Origin: Agrobacterium vitis
GTDB taxonomy: Bacteria > Pseudomonadota > Alphaproteobacteria > Rhizobiales > Rhizobiaceae
Direction of reading: 5' to 3'
Length of the DNA stretch: 64,000 nt
NCBI RefSeq assembly: GCF_013337045.2
Contig: NZ_CP118259.1
Location: 744,001 to 808,000, forward strand
Under the pieces are notes generated by a model that worked only from the letters and a program-made list of their open reading frames with translations, was not told the DNA's origin and searched no databases. Made by a program: the position numbers and the translations under genes. This document shows, piece after piece, positions 7,914 to 16,631 of this stretch (position 1 is the first letter of the stretch; each line of letters begins with the position of its first letter).

Positions 7914-9086
7914 ATGGTTACCAGTATTGTAACAACTTCTGCCAACAACACCGTAATGGACTTTAGCACCAGTGGATCGCACGGCTATGTCGGTGGCAGC
8001 ACACCGTATGGTCTGTGGGCAGATGGGCCGATCCATCCATGGCGCGACGCAAACGGAACGCCAACCTTCATTACCGCCCATTCGGAAGGTTACCGGTTCA
8101 ACGTTGTATCCGACTGGCAGAACGGCGCGACCTGGACCAATTGGGGTCAAGGCATGAACTGGAACTCGCCCCGGGATACGGTCGAAGGGCACTACGCCAA
8201 CCGTTATTGGGTGTTCGCAGGTTTTGCGCGCGGCTCGACGGTCGTTGCCTTGGCCCATCATGAATTTTATCAGGCGCCGACTACCATCGGCGGGGTCGCC
8301 GGCTTCAATTCCAACAAATATGGCTTCAATACGCGCTGGGTGAATTCCATCACCTATGTGAAGTCCACCAATGACGGGCAGTCGTGGTCCGTTCCCAATC
8401 CTGGCGATTTTGGACAAAACCATCACAATGTCCGATGCGTCCTTATTCCGGAGCCCTGGAACACGCAATCCATCAATACGGCCTACGGCTTTTTCCATCC
8501 GTCGAACATCGTCAAGGAAGGCAATTATTACTACGCCTTCGTTGAAGTCCGCAATCTGCCGGGCAACACGACCGTTCTCGACAACGGCTTTGCAATGATC
8601 CGCACCAGCAATCTCGATGCATCGACGGGATGGCAGTTCTATAACAACTCCAACCAGTGGGAGACTGTCAACCACAGCTACTATCAGGGCAATCTCGCTC
8701 CCCAACAGCCCAAGGTCTTTTTCAAGGTCACCGGGTGGGATTCCTATACCACATCCGAGCGGAACGGGCGCATGGCGCAAGCCATTCGCTATCATGTTCC
8801 GTCGCAGAAGTGGATCCTGTTCGGCTTCACCGGCCTGGAAGGCGATGGGTTGTGCTACTGCGTTTCCGACACGCTGGCCAATCCTCAATTCGAGGCCAAC
8901 GGCAGGCGCATGATCAGCCTTGCCGGTGGCGGAGCCGCGAACGAATACAACAACAACCACTATATCGGCGTCTTCGATCCCAATTCCCAGGACCAGAATT
9001 ATCAGACCATTCTCGGGAATACGGCCCTGTTGATGACGGCTGATGCCGGAGTCCGGTATAAGGCGGGCACGATCAGCATCACCTGA
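7914..9086 (+). CDS. Sialidase/Asp-box-like beta-propeller protein inserted in the GTA tail operon
   Basis: A 390-residue protein rich in Trp, Tyr and Asn with no signal peptide or membrane helix. Sequence style (short blocks ending in aromatic strands, such as WVFAGFARGSTVVALAHHEF and QKWILFGFTGLEGDGLCYCV) suggests a beta-propeller. A near-consensus Asp-box, STNDGQSW, sits near residue 151. Sialidases, glycoside hydrolases and carbohydrate-binding propellers share this fold. I cannot name the exact family. It lies between tape measure and distal tail genes, where RcGTA has no gene, has its own ribosome site, and is followed by a strong terminator. Fewer high-GC codons than its neighbours suggest transfer. 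Possible roles are a tail-borne receptor-binding or capsule-degrading protein, or an unrelated passenger. Confidence 0.72.
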   Translation: MVTSIVTTSANNTVMDFSTSGSHGYVGGSTPYGLWADGPIHPWRDANGTPTFITAHSEGYRFNVVSDWQNGATWTNWGQGMNWNSPRDTVEGHYANRYWVFAGFARGSTVVALAHHEFYQAPTTIGGVAGFNSNKYGFNTRWVNSITYVKSTNDGQSWSVPNPGDFGQNHHNVRCVLIPEPWNTQSINTAYGFFHPSNIVKEGNYYYAFVEVRNLPGNTTVLDNGFAMIRTSNLDASTGWQFYNNSNQWETVNHSYYQGNLAPQQPKVFFKVTGWDSYTTSERNGRMAQAIRYHVPSQKWILFGFTGLEGDGLCYCVSDTLANPQFEANGRRMISLAGGGAANEYNNNHYIGVFDPNSQDQNYQTILGNTALLMTADAGVRYKAGTISIT

Positions 9087-9094
9087 CATCCAAA

Positions 9095-9124
9095 GCCGCG
9101 CGGCATCACACGATGCCGCGCGGC
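9095..9124 (+). terminator. Strong rho-independent terminator after the propeller gene
   Basis: A perfect 13-bp GC-rich stem (gccgcgcggcatc at 9095-9107 and its complement at 9112-9124) with a 4-nt loop is followed by agcctttttatc. It would stop transcription within the GTA tail operon, so the distal tail genes need either read-through or a promoter in 9125-9185. Confidence 0.9.
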
Positions 9125-9185
9125 AGCCTTTTTATCACGACTTCATTCTTTCCAACATAATTCAGTTATCGAAGGTGTTGATGAC

Positions 9186-9821
9186 ATGACCGAAGCCTTT
9201 CACGAGGTGCGCTTTCCGCTGCGCGTGTCGCTTTCGACCAGCGGCGGGCCGGTGCGGCGCACGGATATTGTCAACCTGTCGAATGGGCGCGAAGTGCGCA
9301 ATCAGCGCTGGGCCAATTCGCGCCGCAGCTATGACGCCGGATCGGGGGTGAAATCGCTTGCCGATCTCTATACGATACTGGAGTTTTTCGAGGCGCGGGG
9401 TGGCCAGATGGCCGGGTTCCGGTTTCGAGATCCGCTGGATGCTAATTCTGCCGGGCCGGGCCGGGCGATAAGCGCTGAAGACCAGCAGATCGGCATCGGT
9501 GATGGCGTCACAGCCAGCTTTCAACTGGTCAAGACCTATGGCGATGCCGGTGGCGGCTGGAACCGCAGTATTGCCAAGCCGGTCGATGGCACTGTGCTGA
9601 TCTCGGTGGATGGTGCGCCGGTCAACGGCTTCGTCTGCGATAGCACCACCGGGCTGGTGACATTTAATCAGGATTTTATTCCTGTGTCCGGTGCCGTTAT
9701 CCGGGCGGGCTTTCAATTCGACGTGCCGGTGCGTTTCGATACTGACCGGATCGAGATCAATCTCGAAGCCTTTAATGCGGGTAGCATTCCCTCCATTTCG
9801 CTGACGGAGATCATTCCATGA
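9186..9821 (+). CDS. DUF2460 distal tail protein (GTA gp12-like)
   Basis: A 211-residue DUF2460 / TIGR02217-type protein. Family features are FHEVRFPLRVSLSTSGGPV at the start, RRTDIVNLSNGREVRNQRWA, and a C-terminal PVRFDTDRIEINLEAFNAG. In the RcGTA structure this protein forms the ring between tail tube and hub. Its ATG follows gttgatgac with a modest ribosome site. The stop overlaps the hub gene start (ATGA at 9818), so gp12-gp13 are coupled even though the upstream link to gp11 is broken by the propeller insertion. Confidence 0.92.
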   Translation: MTEAFHEVRFPLRVSLSTSGGPVRRTDIVNLSNGREVRNQRWANSRRSYDAGSGVKSLADLYTILEFFEARGGQMAGFRFRDPLDANSAGPGRAISAEDQQIGIGDGVTASFQLVKTYGDAGGGWNRSIAKPVDGTVLISVDGAPVNGFVCDSTTGLVTFNQDFIPVSGAVIRAGFQFDVPVRFDTDRIEINLEAFNAGSIPSISLTEIIP

Positions 9822-10708
9822 GGACAATCGATGCCGCTTTGGCGCGCCATCTGGCGGGCGACGCCACGACGCTGTGCACCTGCTGGCGGGTGACCCGCAG
9901 CGATGGTCTGGTGCTGGGCTTTACCGATCATGACCGGGATCTGACCCTGCGCGGCACACTGTTTCATGCCGCCAGCGGCTTTTCCGCCAGCGATGGTGAG
10001 GCGGAAAACACCTTGTCGGCACCGACCTCCGAAGTTGCCGGCGGTTTTTCCAGCGAAGTGATTACCGAAGCCGATCTGATTGCCGGGCGCTATGACGGCG
10101 CGCGGATCGAGGTCTACCGTGTCAACTGGCAGGTGCCAGACCAGCATGTTCTGCTTAAGGTGCAGGATGTTGGCGAGGTCAAGCGTCAGACAGGGCAGTT
10201 TACCGCCGAATTGCGCAGCTTCGCCGCCAAGCTCTCCCAGGACCAGGGGCGCACGCTGGGCCGCCGCTGCGATGCCAGTCTGGGCGATAGTCGCTGCGGT
10301 ATCGACCTGAGCATTGAGGGCCGCACCGTCAGTGCTGTTCTGGTGAGTATGAGCGGGTCCGACCGGCTCATCGTTTCGGGGCTGGATTCCTATAGCGACG
10401 ACCATTTCCGCTATGGCCGGATCACTGTCACATCAGGGGCCGAGACTGGCCTGACAGCCGAGGTTGAGACCAGCCGCCCCGGAGAGGACGGCACGGAGCT
10501 GACAATGTGGCTGCCCTTGGAAGTGACATTGTCACCAGGCGACGCACTGACCGTTACCATCGGCTGCGACAAACGCTTCGCCACCTGCCGCGACAGCTTT
10601 GCCAACGCCGCCAACTTCCGGGGCTTCCCGCATATGCCCGGCAGCGATTTCGCCTATTCCTATGTCAGCGGCCAGACCACCCATGACGGGTCGGTGCTGT
10701 TTGAGTGA
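9818..10708 (+). CDS. DUF2163 baseplate hub protein with iron-sulfur cysteines (GTA gp13-like)
   Basis: A 296-residue DUF2163 / BR0599-family protein. It starts with CTCWRVTRSDGLVLGFTDHD, contains APTSEVAGGFSSEVITEADL, and has two cysteine pairs: GRRCDASLGDSRCGID near residue 155 and IGCDKRFATCRDSF near residue 250. In RcGTA the equivalent hub protein coordinates an iron-sulfur cluster, and four cysteines are retained here, so the hub is not visibly damaged. It begins inside the gp12 stop codon and ends 10 bp before the peptidase gene. Confidence 0.92.
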   Translation: MRTIDAALARHLAGDATTLCTCWRVTRSDGLVLGFTDHDRDLTLRGTLFHAASGFSASDGEAENTLSAPTSEVAGGFSSEVITEADLIAGRYDGARIEVYRVNWQVPDQHVLLKVQDVGEVKRQTGQFTAELRSFAAKLSQDQGRTLGRRCDASLGDSRCGIDLSIEGRTVSAVLVSMSGSDRLIVSGLDSYSDDHFRYGRITVTSGAETGLTAEVETSRPGEDGTELTMWLPLEVTLSPGDALTVTIGCDKRFATCRDSFANAANFRGFPHMPGSDFAYSYVSGQTTHDGSVLFE

Positions 10709-10718
10709 GGGGGATTGT

Positions 10719-11378
10719 ATGCCCTCCATTAATACCCAGGTCCTCACCCTCGCCGAGGGGTGGATCGGTACGCCCTATCGCCATCAGGCGTCCACCAAGG
10801 GCGTTGGCTGTGATTGTCTTGGCTTGGTCCGGGGCATCTGGCGCGAGCTCTATGGGCAGGAGCCGGAAGTCACGCCTGCCTATGCGCCTGATTGGGCCGA
10901 GCGGTCGGGGGAGGATCGGTTGATCGAGGCGGCGGGGCGGCATTTCATCTCAGTGTCCAGCCTTGGCGAGGCCTTGCCCGGCGATCTCCTGGTCTTCCGG
11001 TTTCGCGCCCATTACGCCGCCAAGCATCTGGGGCTTTTGGCGGCAGACCAGCATTTCATTCACGCCTATGAGCAGGCGGCGGCGTGTCGCGGGCGTCTAT
11101 CGTTTTCCGGAGAAGTGATCGATGGCAACTCTTGTTTTCCAGGCAGCCGGTGCGGCCATCGGCGGCATATTCGGGTCGGTCGGCACCATGCTGGGTCGCG
11201 CCGTGGGGTCGCTGGCTGGCAATATGGTCGATCAGGCATTGATCAACGGCAGCTCCACCACGTCTGGCTCGCATCTGTCGTCGGCGCGGATCGGTGGGGC
11301 CAGCGAAGGCACGGCGCTGAACCGGGCCTATGGCACGGTGCGCATTGGCGGCACGCTGATCTGGGCGACGCGGTTTGA
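10719..11378 (+). CDS. NlpC/P60 cell-wall peptidase (GTA gp14-like) with frameshifted C-terminus
   Basis: The N-terminal ~127 residues are a normal NlpC/P60 domain: GTPYRHQASTKGVGCDCLGL holds the nucleophile cysteine, AKHLGLL the catalytic histidine, and HFIHAYE the third site. After HAYEQAAA the frame runs into unrelated Arg/His-rich sequence through the start of the next gene. A sensible family ending, VAGVYRFPEK plus stop, is present in another frame at about 11086-11118, just before the gp15 ATG. The stretch that should join them (about a dozen codons) appears deleted next to a gcggcggcg run. The protein presumably locally cuts peptidoglycan during DNA delivery. The core may fold, but about 20 native residues are lost and up to 85 foreign ones gained. 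Confidence 0.8.
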   Translation: MPSINTQVLTLAEGWIGTPYRHQASTKGVGCDCLGLVRGIWRELYGQEPEVTPAYAPDWAERSGEDRLIEAAGRHFISVSSLGEALPGDLLVFRFRAHYAAKHLGLLAADQHFIHAYEQAAACRGRLSFSGEVIDGNSCFPGSRCGHRRHIRVGRHHAGSRRGVAGWQYGRSGIDQRQLHHVWLASVVGADRWGQRRHGAEPGLWHGAHWRHADLGDAV

Positions 11379-14300
11379 GGAAAAGACCACCACCGAAACC
11401 TCCGGCAGCAAATCCACCGGTAGCAAGACCAAGAGTTATGATTATTACGGCAATCTGGCGCTGGCTTTGTGCGAAGGCCCTGTGGCGGCCATCCGCCGGG
11501 TCTGGGCCGATGGCGAGGAAGTGGATCTGACCGAGGTCGAGATGCGCTTTTATCCTGGCAGTGAGGATCAGGGCGTCGATCCGCTGATTGCCGCCAAGCA
11601 GGGCGAGGGCAATACGCCGGCCTATCGCGGCGTGGCCTATGTGGTGTTCGAGCGCCTGCCGCTTGATGATTACGGCAACCGTCTTCCCGTGCTGCAATTT
11701 GAGGTGATCCGCTCGTTGGGCGTGCTGGAAAGCCAGGTCAGGGCTGTGACCATCATTCCCGGTGCCACCGAGCATGGCTATGCGACGAAAGCCATTACCG
11801 AGGAAACAGGAGATGGCGAAGAGCGGATCATCAATCGCAACACGCTGGTGGCCGCCACCGATTGGCAGGCCTCGCTGGATGAGTTGCAGGCGGTGTGTCC
11901 CAATCTCGTCCGCGCCGCGCTTGTTGTCAGCTGGTTCGGTACCGATCTGCGGGCCGATCAATGCGCCATCGTGCCGGGTGTCGAAGTGGCGCGGCGTGAC
12001 GAGGAGAGCCGCGCCTGGAGTGTTGCGGGCATCGGGCGCGCGTCGGCCCGGCTGGTCAGCCAGAACGGTGGCGGCCCGGCCTATGGTGGCACGCCCGGTG
12101 ACAAAAGCGTGATCGAGGCGATCAAGGATCTGAACAGCCGGGGCATTGCCACCTGCCTCTATCCTTTTGTGATGATGGATATTCCCTCAGATAACGGACT
12201 GACTGATCCTTATGGCGGGACAGAACAGGCGGCCTATCCCTGGCGGGGCCGGATCACCTGTTCACCTGCGCCGGGTCTCACTGGTTCGCCTGATGGGACG
12301 GACGCGGTGGACGCCATCATCGAGGCCTTCATGGGCAAGACCACAGTCGATGATTTCTTCGTGCTCGGCACCACGATCCTTTATACCGGCAACAAGAACG
12401 GTCGCGATAGCGGCTATCGGCGACTGGTGCTGCATTCTGCGTTGCTGGCCAAGGCGGCAGGTGGGGTGGATAGTTTCGTGATCGGCTCGGAGCTGAAGGG
12501 CCTGACAACGCTGCGCGGTGCGGGCAACAGCTTTCCCTTCGTCACCGCCTTGATGCGGTTGGCAGAGGATGTGCGCGCCATTCTGGGGAGCCAGACCAAG
12601 CTGACCTACGGTGCCGATTGGAGCGAATATTTCGGCTATCATCCTGGCGATGGGTCTGGTGATGTGTTCTTCTATCTCGATCCGCTCTGGGCCAGCGCGA
12701 CCATCGATGCTGTAGGCATCGACAATTACATGCCGCTGTCGGACTGGAATGACGCGGATTTCACTGCTGATAATCCTGACGGGTTTATCATTGCCGATGA
12801 CCGTGCCGCCATGCAGGCGCAGATTGCCGCCGGGGAGGGTTATGACTGGTATTATCCAGACCTTGTCGCCCGTAAGAAACGCGAGCGTGCCGCCATTACG
12901 GATGGGCTGGCGGGCAAGCCCTGGGTCTATCGCTACAAGGATATCCAGTCCTGGTGGGAAAACCATCATTATGACCGGGTCGGTGGCGTTGAGCTTTCCA
13001 CGCCCAGCGCCTGGGAACCAAAGATAAAACCGATCTGGTTTACGGAATTGGGCTGCCCGGCGGTAGACCGTGGTGCCAACCAGCCGAACGTGTTTCCCGA
13101 TCCAAAATCCTCGGAAAATGCGCTGCCGTATTTTTCCTCCGGCATGCGCTCCGGATGCCATGCAGCGGCGGTTTCTTGAAGCGCATCTGAGCTATTGGCA
13201 GGGAGAGTCGGCACCATCAGGCATGGTCGATGCCGATCATATCTTTCTCTGGACCTGGGACAGCCGGCCCTTTCCGGCCTTTCCCTATGATACCGATCTG
13301 TTTGCCGATGGCGACAATTGGCGCAGCGGCCATTGGCTGAACGGTAGGCTGGGCGGCGGCACGCTGGCCGAGGTGATTGCCGCGATATTGGAAGATTGTG
13401 GCTTTAGCGATTACGATGTGTCCGCCGTCACCGGCGATCTCTCGGGCTATGTGCAGGGTGATATATCCTCGGCCCGTAGCCTGATCGAGCCGCTGACCGA
13501 GGCTTTCCTGATCGACGTGATCGAGGACGGTGCCGTGCTGCGGTTCCGCTCCCGCCAGGCCGCCAGCCTGAAGGCCATCGAGACCCGGGTTTTCGTTGAT
13601 ACCGAAGATGAACCGTTCTGGACCGAGACCCGGGGCGACAGCACCGATTATGCCGGTCAGGCCGTATTGGATTTTTACGATCCCGCCAATGATTACGAGG
13701 ATGCCAGTGTCCGCTCGCGCCGCGTGGTGGGAACATCCGCGAAGCTTTTATCCAGCGATCTGCCCGGGGTGCTGGATGAGGCAAGCGCTTTGGCCGTGGT
13801 TGAAACGCAATTGCGCGATCACCGGATTGGGCGGCGCAGCCTGACCCTTTCGCTGTCTCCCTCGCAGCTGGCGCTTCAGCCCGGCGACGTGCTGACCTTG
13901 CCGGACGGGCCATCCGGCCGGTTCCTGATCACCCGCATTGAGGACAGCAGCACGCTGTCGTTGGAATTGACCGAAGTGGCAGCGCCGGTGTCTAGCGCGA
14001 TTACCGTTGCTAGCAGCGGGCGGGTGCAGAGCGGCAGGGCTTCGGATGGGTTTGCGCCGCTGTGGCGGCTGATGGACCTGCCACGCCTTGACGATGGTGA
14101 AGACGGCAGTTTTGCGCGGGCGGCGGCCTATGCCAGCCCCTGGCGCAAGATCGTGCTGTCCTCATCCGCAGAGACCGAAAATTATGCGACCCGTGTCGTG
14201 GTGGATGGCCCGGCAACGCTTGGCAGCCTGTCATCGGCATTGGCTGCGGGTGTGTCGGGCCGCTTCGACAGGGCCAATCGTCTGACCGTTACTCTGTCGC

Positions 14301-14980
14301 ATGGCAGTTTTTCCTCCGGCTCACGGCTGTCGGTGCTGAATGGCGACAACCGGCTTGCGGTCAAGGCCGCCAACGATGTCTGGGAGGTGATCGGTTTCCA
14401 GACGGCGGAGGAATTGCAAAGTGGCGTCTGGCAATTGTCCGGCCTGCTGCGCGGTCTCTATGGCACGGAGGATGCCATGGCGGCCGGTGCCGTTGCGGGC
14501 GCGCAGGTGGTTCTGCTCAACAGTGCGGTCACGGCGCTTGACCTTGCCGATAGTGAAATCGGCCTGACGCTGAACTGGATTGCCGAGGCCGCCGGCACCA
14601 GCCTTGCGGCCAAGGGGCCGGTCAGTTTTTCCGGTGGCGTGCGGGCGCTGACCCCGCTTTCCCCGGTGCATCTGCGCGCCAGCAGGGTGCCAAGCGGCGA
14701 TATTGCGCTGAGCTGGGTTCGGCGTGGTCGCACCGATGCCGACAATTGGACGCCATCCGATATTCCGCTGGATGAGGAAAGCGAGCGCTACCAGCTCGAT
14801 ATTCTCGACGCAGGCAAAGCAACGCTGCGCAGCGTCACCCTGACCTCTGCGGCCTATGCCTATAGCGCCGATTTGCAAGCTGCTGACTTTGGCGTGGCAC
14901 CCTCGGCGCTCGCCATCCGGGTCCGGCAGATTGGCCGCCATGCCAGCGGCATCGCGGCTGAAACAGCATTCACTTTCTGA
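11122..14980 (+). pseudogene. GTA 'megatron' host-specificity protein (gp15-like; TIM-barrel domain), frameshifted
   Basis: Two overlapping frames encode one protein of about 1,286 residues, similar to RcGTA gp15 (roughly 1,300). Frame 1 (11122-13179) has a glycine-rich N-terminus and the TIM-barrel-like domain (EYFGYHPGDGSGDVFFYLDPLW, IKPIWFTELGCPAVDRG). Frame 2, to 14980, continues at DAMQRRFLEAHLSYW and HIFLWTWDSRPFPAFP through the phage-tail domain and a C-terminal Ig-like part. Removing one g of the gg at 13153-13154 restores a continuous reading (YFSSGMRS-DAMQRRF). No slippery heptamer or stem is visible there, so programmed shifting is unlikely. Either the gene is broken or a base was miscalled. 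It normally builds the tail tip that contacts the recipient cell. Confidence 0.85.
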
Positions 14981-15022
14981 TCTTCAACCCGAAAATACCA
15001 ACCGAAAACAAGGGAAATCAAC

Positions 15023-15262
15023 ATGAATGACGGCAAACCATGGTATCTCTCCAAGACTGTCTGGGGTGCGCTGGTCGCTATCCTGGCGTCAGTCCTGCAC
15101 CTTGGCGGGGTCGAGCTTGGTGTTCTGGAGCAGGGGCAGTTGACCGACGGACTTGTGGCACTGGCCGGATCGGTGGGCGGGCTGGTGGCGCTCTATGGCC
15201 GGCTGGTGGCAAGCCATACCATCGTGCCCAAATCGGACCTGTCACCCCCGGAGAAAACCTGA
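15023..15262 (+). CDS. Holin-like small membrane protein at the end of the GTA cluster
   Basis: A 79-residue protein with a charged N-terminus (MNDGKPWYLSKTVWGA), a hydrophobic segment at about 13-30, a second one at about 42-60, and a polar tail ending SPPEKT. This layout is common for small phage holins encoded near tail genes. It lies 42 bp after the megatron gene with an aaggga-type ribosome site. No endolysin gene adjoins it here. A holin role in cell lysis and particle release is inferred from topology and place. Confidence 0.6.
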   Translation: MNDGKPWYLSKTVWGALVAILASVLHLGGVELGVLEQGQLTDGLVALAGSVGGLVALYGRLVASHTIVPKSDLSPPEKT

Positions 15263-15450
15263 TCTTTGCTGAAATCTAGGCGCTCATTGCCGCCTATGAC
15301 ATGGATAGTTTAATAAATTGAAATGCTTGCAGTGTAGTATCTTTGTCATAGGGATGGTCCTGCGGGCCAAGATTACCAGGCATTCATTTGCCATTCAGCC
15401 GTTCTTCGGTAACACTTACGCCACGATAACCGAATGCGGCAGAGTGGCAG

Positions 15451-15822
15451 TTGATGGCATCCAAATCGATCATAGGCAGTATCGCAGCCGGGCTTATTGC
15501 CTGGACGGTACCGGCGACGACAGCGCCGGTCCCCGATGCCGTGCCTATGTCGCAGATGGTGTCTGGGACCAGCGGGTCTTCTTCGCCTGTCATCGTCCAG
15601 GCGCAGAACCAGAATCAGAACAGTGACAATTCCGACGGTAACGACAGCAAGTCCAATGGCAGGGTCGATTGCCGCTCGGCGGCGCTCAGGGCCGTGGAGC
15701 AGGCGGGCGGGCAATTGCTTTCCGTGCGGCTGTCGGGCGGCCAATGCGTGATCACCATTCTCGTGCCGGGGACTGGCGACAATGCAAGGCCCCGCAAGAT
15801 GACGGTCCAGGTTTCCCGCTGA
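15451..15822 (+). CDS. Small secreted protein upstream of feuPQ (FeuN-like candidate)
   Basis: A 123-residue protein with a signal-peptide-like start (MASKSIIGSIAAGLIAWTVPA), a low-complexity Asn/Gln/Ser linker (residues 50-68), and a C-terminal domain CRSAALRAVEQAGGQLLSV ... KMTVQVSR resembling a PepSY-type fold. In Sinorhizobium meliloti the feuPQ genes are preceded by feuN, a small periplasmic protein that restrains FeuQ signalling. Position, predicted export and size make this a candidate for that role. Sequence identity to FeuN could not be checked. Another frame overlaps it but lacks these features. The start could be the second Met. Confidence 0.6.
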   Translation: MMASKSIIGSIAAGLIAWTVPATTAPVPDAVPMSQMVSGTSGSSSPVIVQAQNQNQNSDNSDGNDSKSNGRVDCRSAALRAVEQAGGQLLSVRLSGGQCVITILVPGTGDNARPRKMTVQVSR

Positions 15823-15956
15823 GGCTGGTTTTGGGCCAAGGACTAGTGTAAGACTTTCTATCTGTTGGATATTTTTTCTCATGCGGGCTGGTTTTACTGG
15901 ACCTGCGCGCAAGATCGCCCGGCTGGCGCCAGCATGGCAAAACGGAGAAGTGAAGA

Positions 15957-16631
15957 ATGCGCATTCTCGTCGTCGAGGACGATGTCAACCTGAACCGCCA
16001 GCTGGTCGAGGCGCTTCAGGAGGCAGGCTATGTGGTCGACCAGGCCATGGATGGCGAAGAGGGGCATTATCTCGGTGATACCGAGCCCTATGATGCCGTG
16101 ATCCTCGATATCGGTCTGCCGACCATGGATGGCATTACCGTGCTGGAGAAATGGCGCTCTGCCGGGCGCGTCATGCCCGTGCTGATTCTGACGGCCCGCG
16201 ACCGTTGGAGCGACAAGGTATCCGGCATCGATGCCGGTGCCGACGACTATGTCACCAAGCCTTTCCATGTCGAAGAGGTGCTGGCGCGCATCCGGGCGCT
16301 GATTCGCCGTGCCGCCGGCCATGCCTCCTCGGAAATCGCCTGCGGGCCGGTGCGGCTCGATACCAAGAGTTCCAAGGTTACGGTTTCGGGCAAGGCGCTG
16401 AAACTCACGTCCCATGAATTCCGGCTGCTGTCCTATCTCATGCATCACATGGGGGAGGTCGTGTCGCGCACCGAACTGGTCGAGCATATGTATGATCAGG
16501 ATTTCGACCGCGATTCCAACACGATCGAAGTGTTTGTCGGGCGGCTGCGCAAGAAGATCGGTTTGGACATGATCGAGACCGTGCGCGGTCTCGGCTACCG
16601 GATCAAAGCGCCTGACAGTGTCGAGGGCTAG
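15957..16631 (+). CDS. feuP: FeuP-type OmpR/PhoP-family response regulator
   Basis: A 224-residue response regulator. The receiver domain has the acidic pocket E7-D8-D9, phosphoacceptor D51 (ILDIGLP), T79 and K101 (VTKPF). The C-terminal winged helix has LKLTSHEFRLLSYLMHH and TIEVFVGRLRKKIG. The gene abuts feuQ and is followed, after one lipoprotein gene, by the cycHJKL operon. The feuPQ-cycHJKL neighbourhood was described in Rhizobium leguminosarum, and in S. meliloti the pair controls cyclic glucan export in response to osmolarity. The name rests on this synteny plus the PhoP-like sequence. A site reading acggagaag precedes the ATG. Confidence 0.88.
   Translation: MRILVVEDDVNLNRQLVEALQEAGYVVDQAMDGEEGHYLGDTEPYDAVILDIGLPTMDGITVLEKWRSAGRVMPVLILTARDRWSDKVSGIDAGADDYVTKPFHVEEVLARIRALIRRAAGHASSEIACGPVRLDTKSSKVTVSGKALKLTSHEFRLLSYLMHHMGEVVSRTELVEHMYDQDFDRDSNTIEVFVGRLRKKIGLDMIETVRGLGYRIKAPDSVEG

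Noticed and set aside
7872..9089. 405-codon minus-strand frame opposite the propeller gene
   Set aside because: The plus-strand reading has aromatic-strand periodicity, an Asp-box and a proper ribosome site; the antisense frame shows no family features.
13070..14980. A separate second gene starting at 13070 instead of a frameshifted megatron
   Set aside because: The first ~25 residues of that frame are out of register with the family, while joining the frames at 13153 gives a continuous conserved sequence.
1..15262. Ordinary siphophage prophage
   Set aside because: No integrase, repressor, replication, or lysis genes or att site are seen here. Gene order, the gp10-type chaperone, the iron-sulfur hub and the short tape measure are those of RcGTA-like clusters. 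The upstream side of the cluster is outside the window.
15318..15626. 102-codon frame overlapping the FeuN-like gene
   Set aside because: It lacks a signal peptide or domain features, and the overlapping frame has both.
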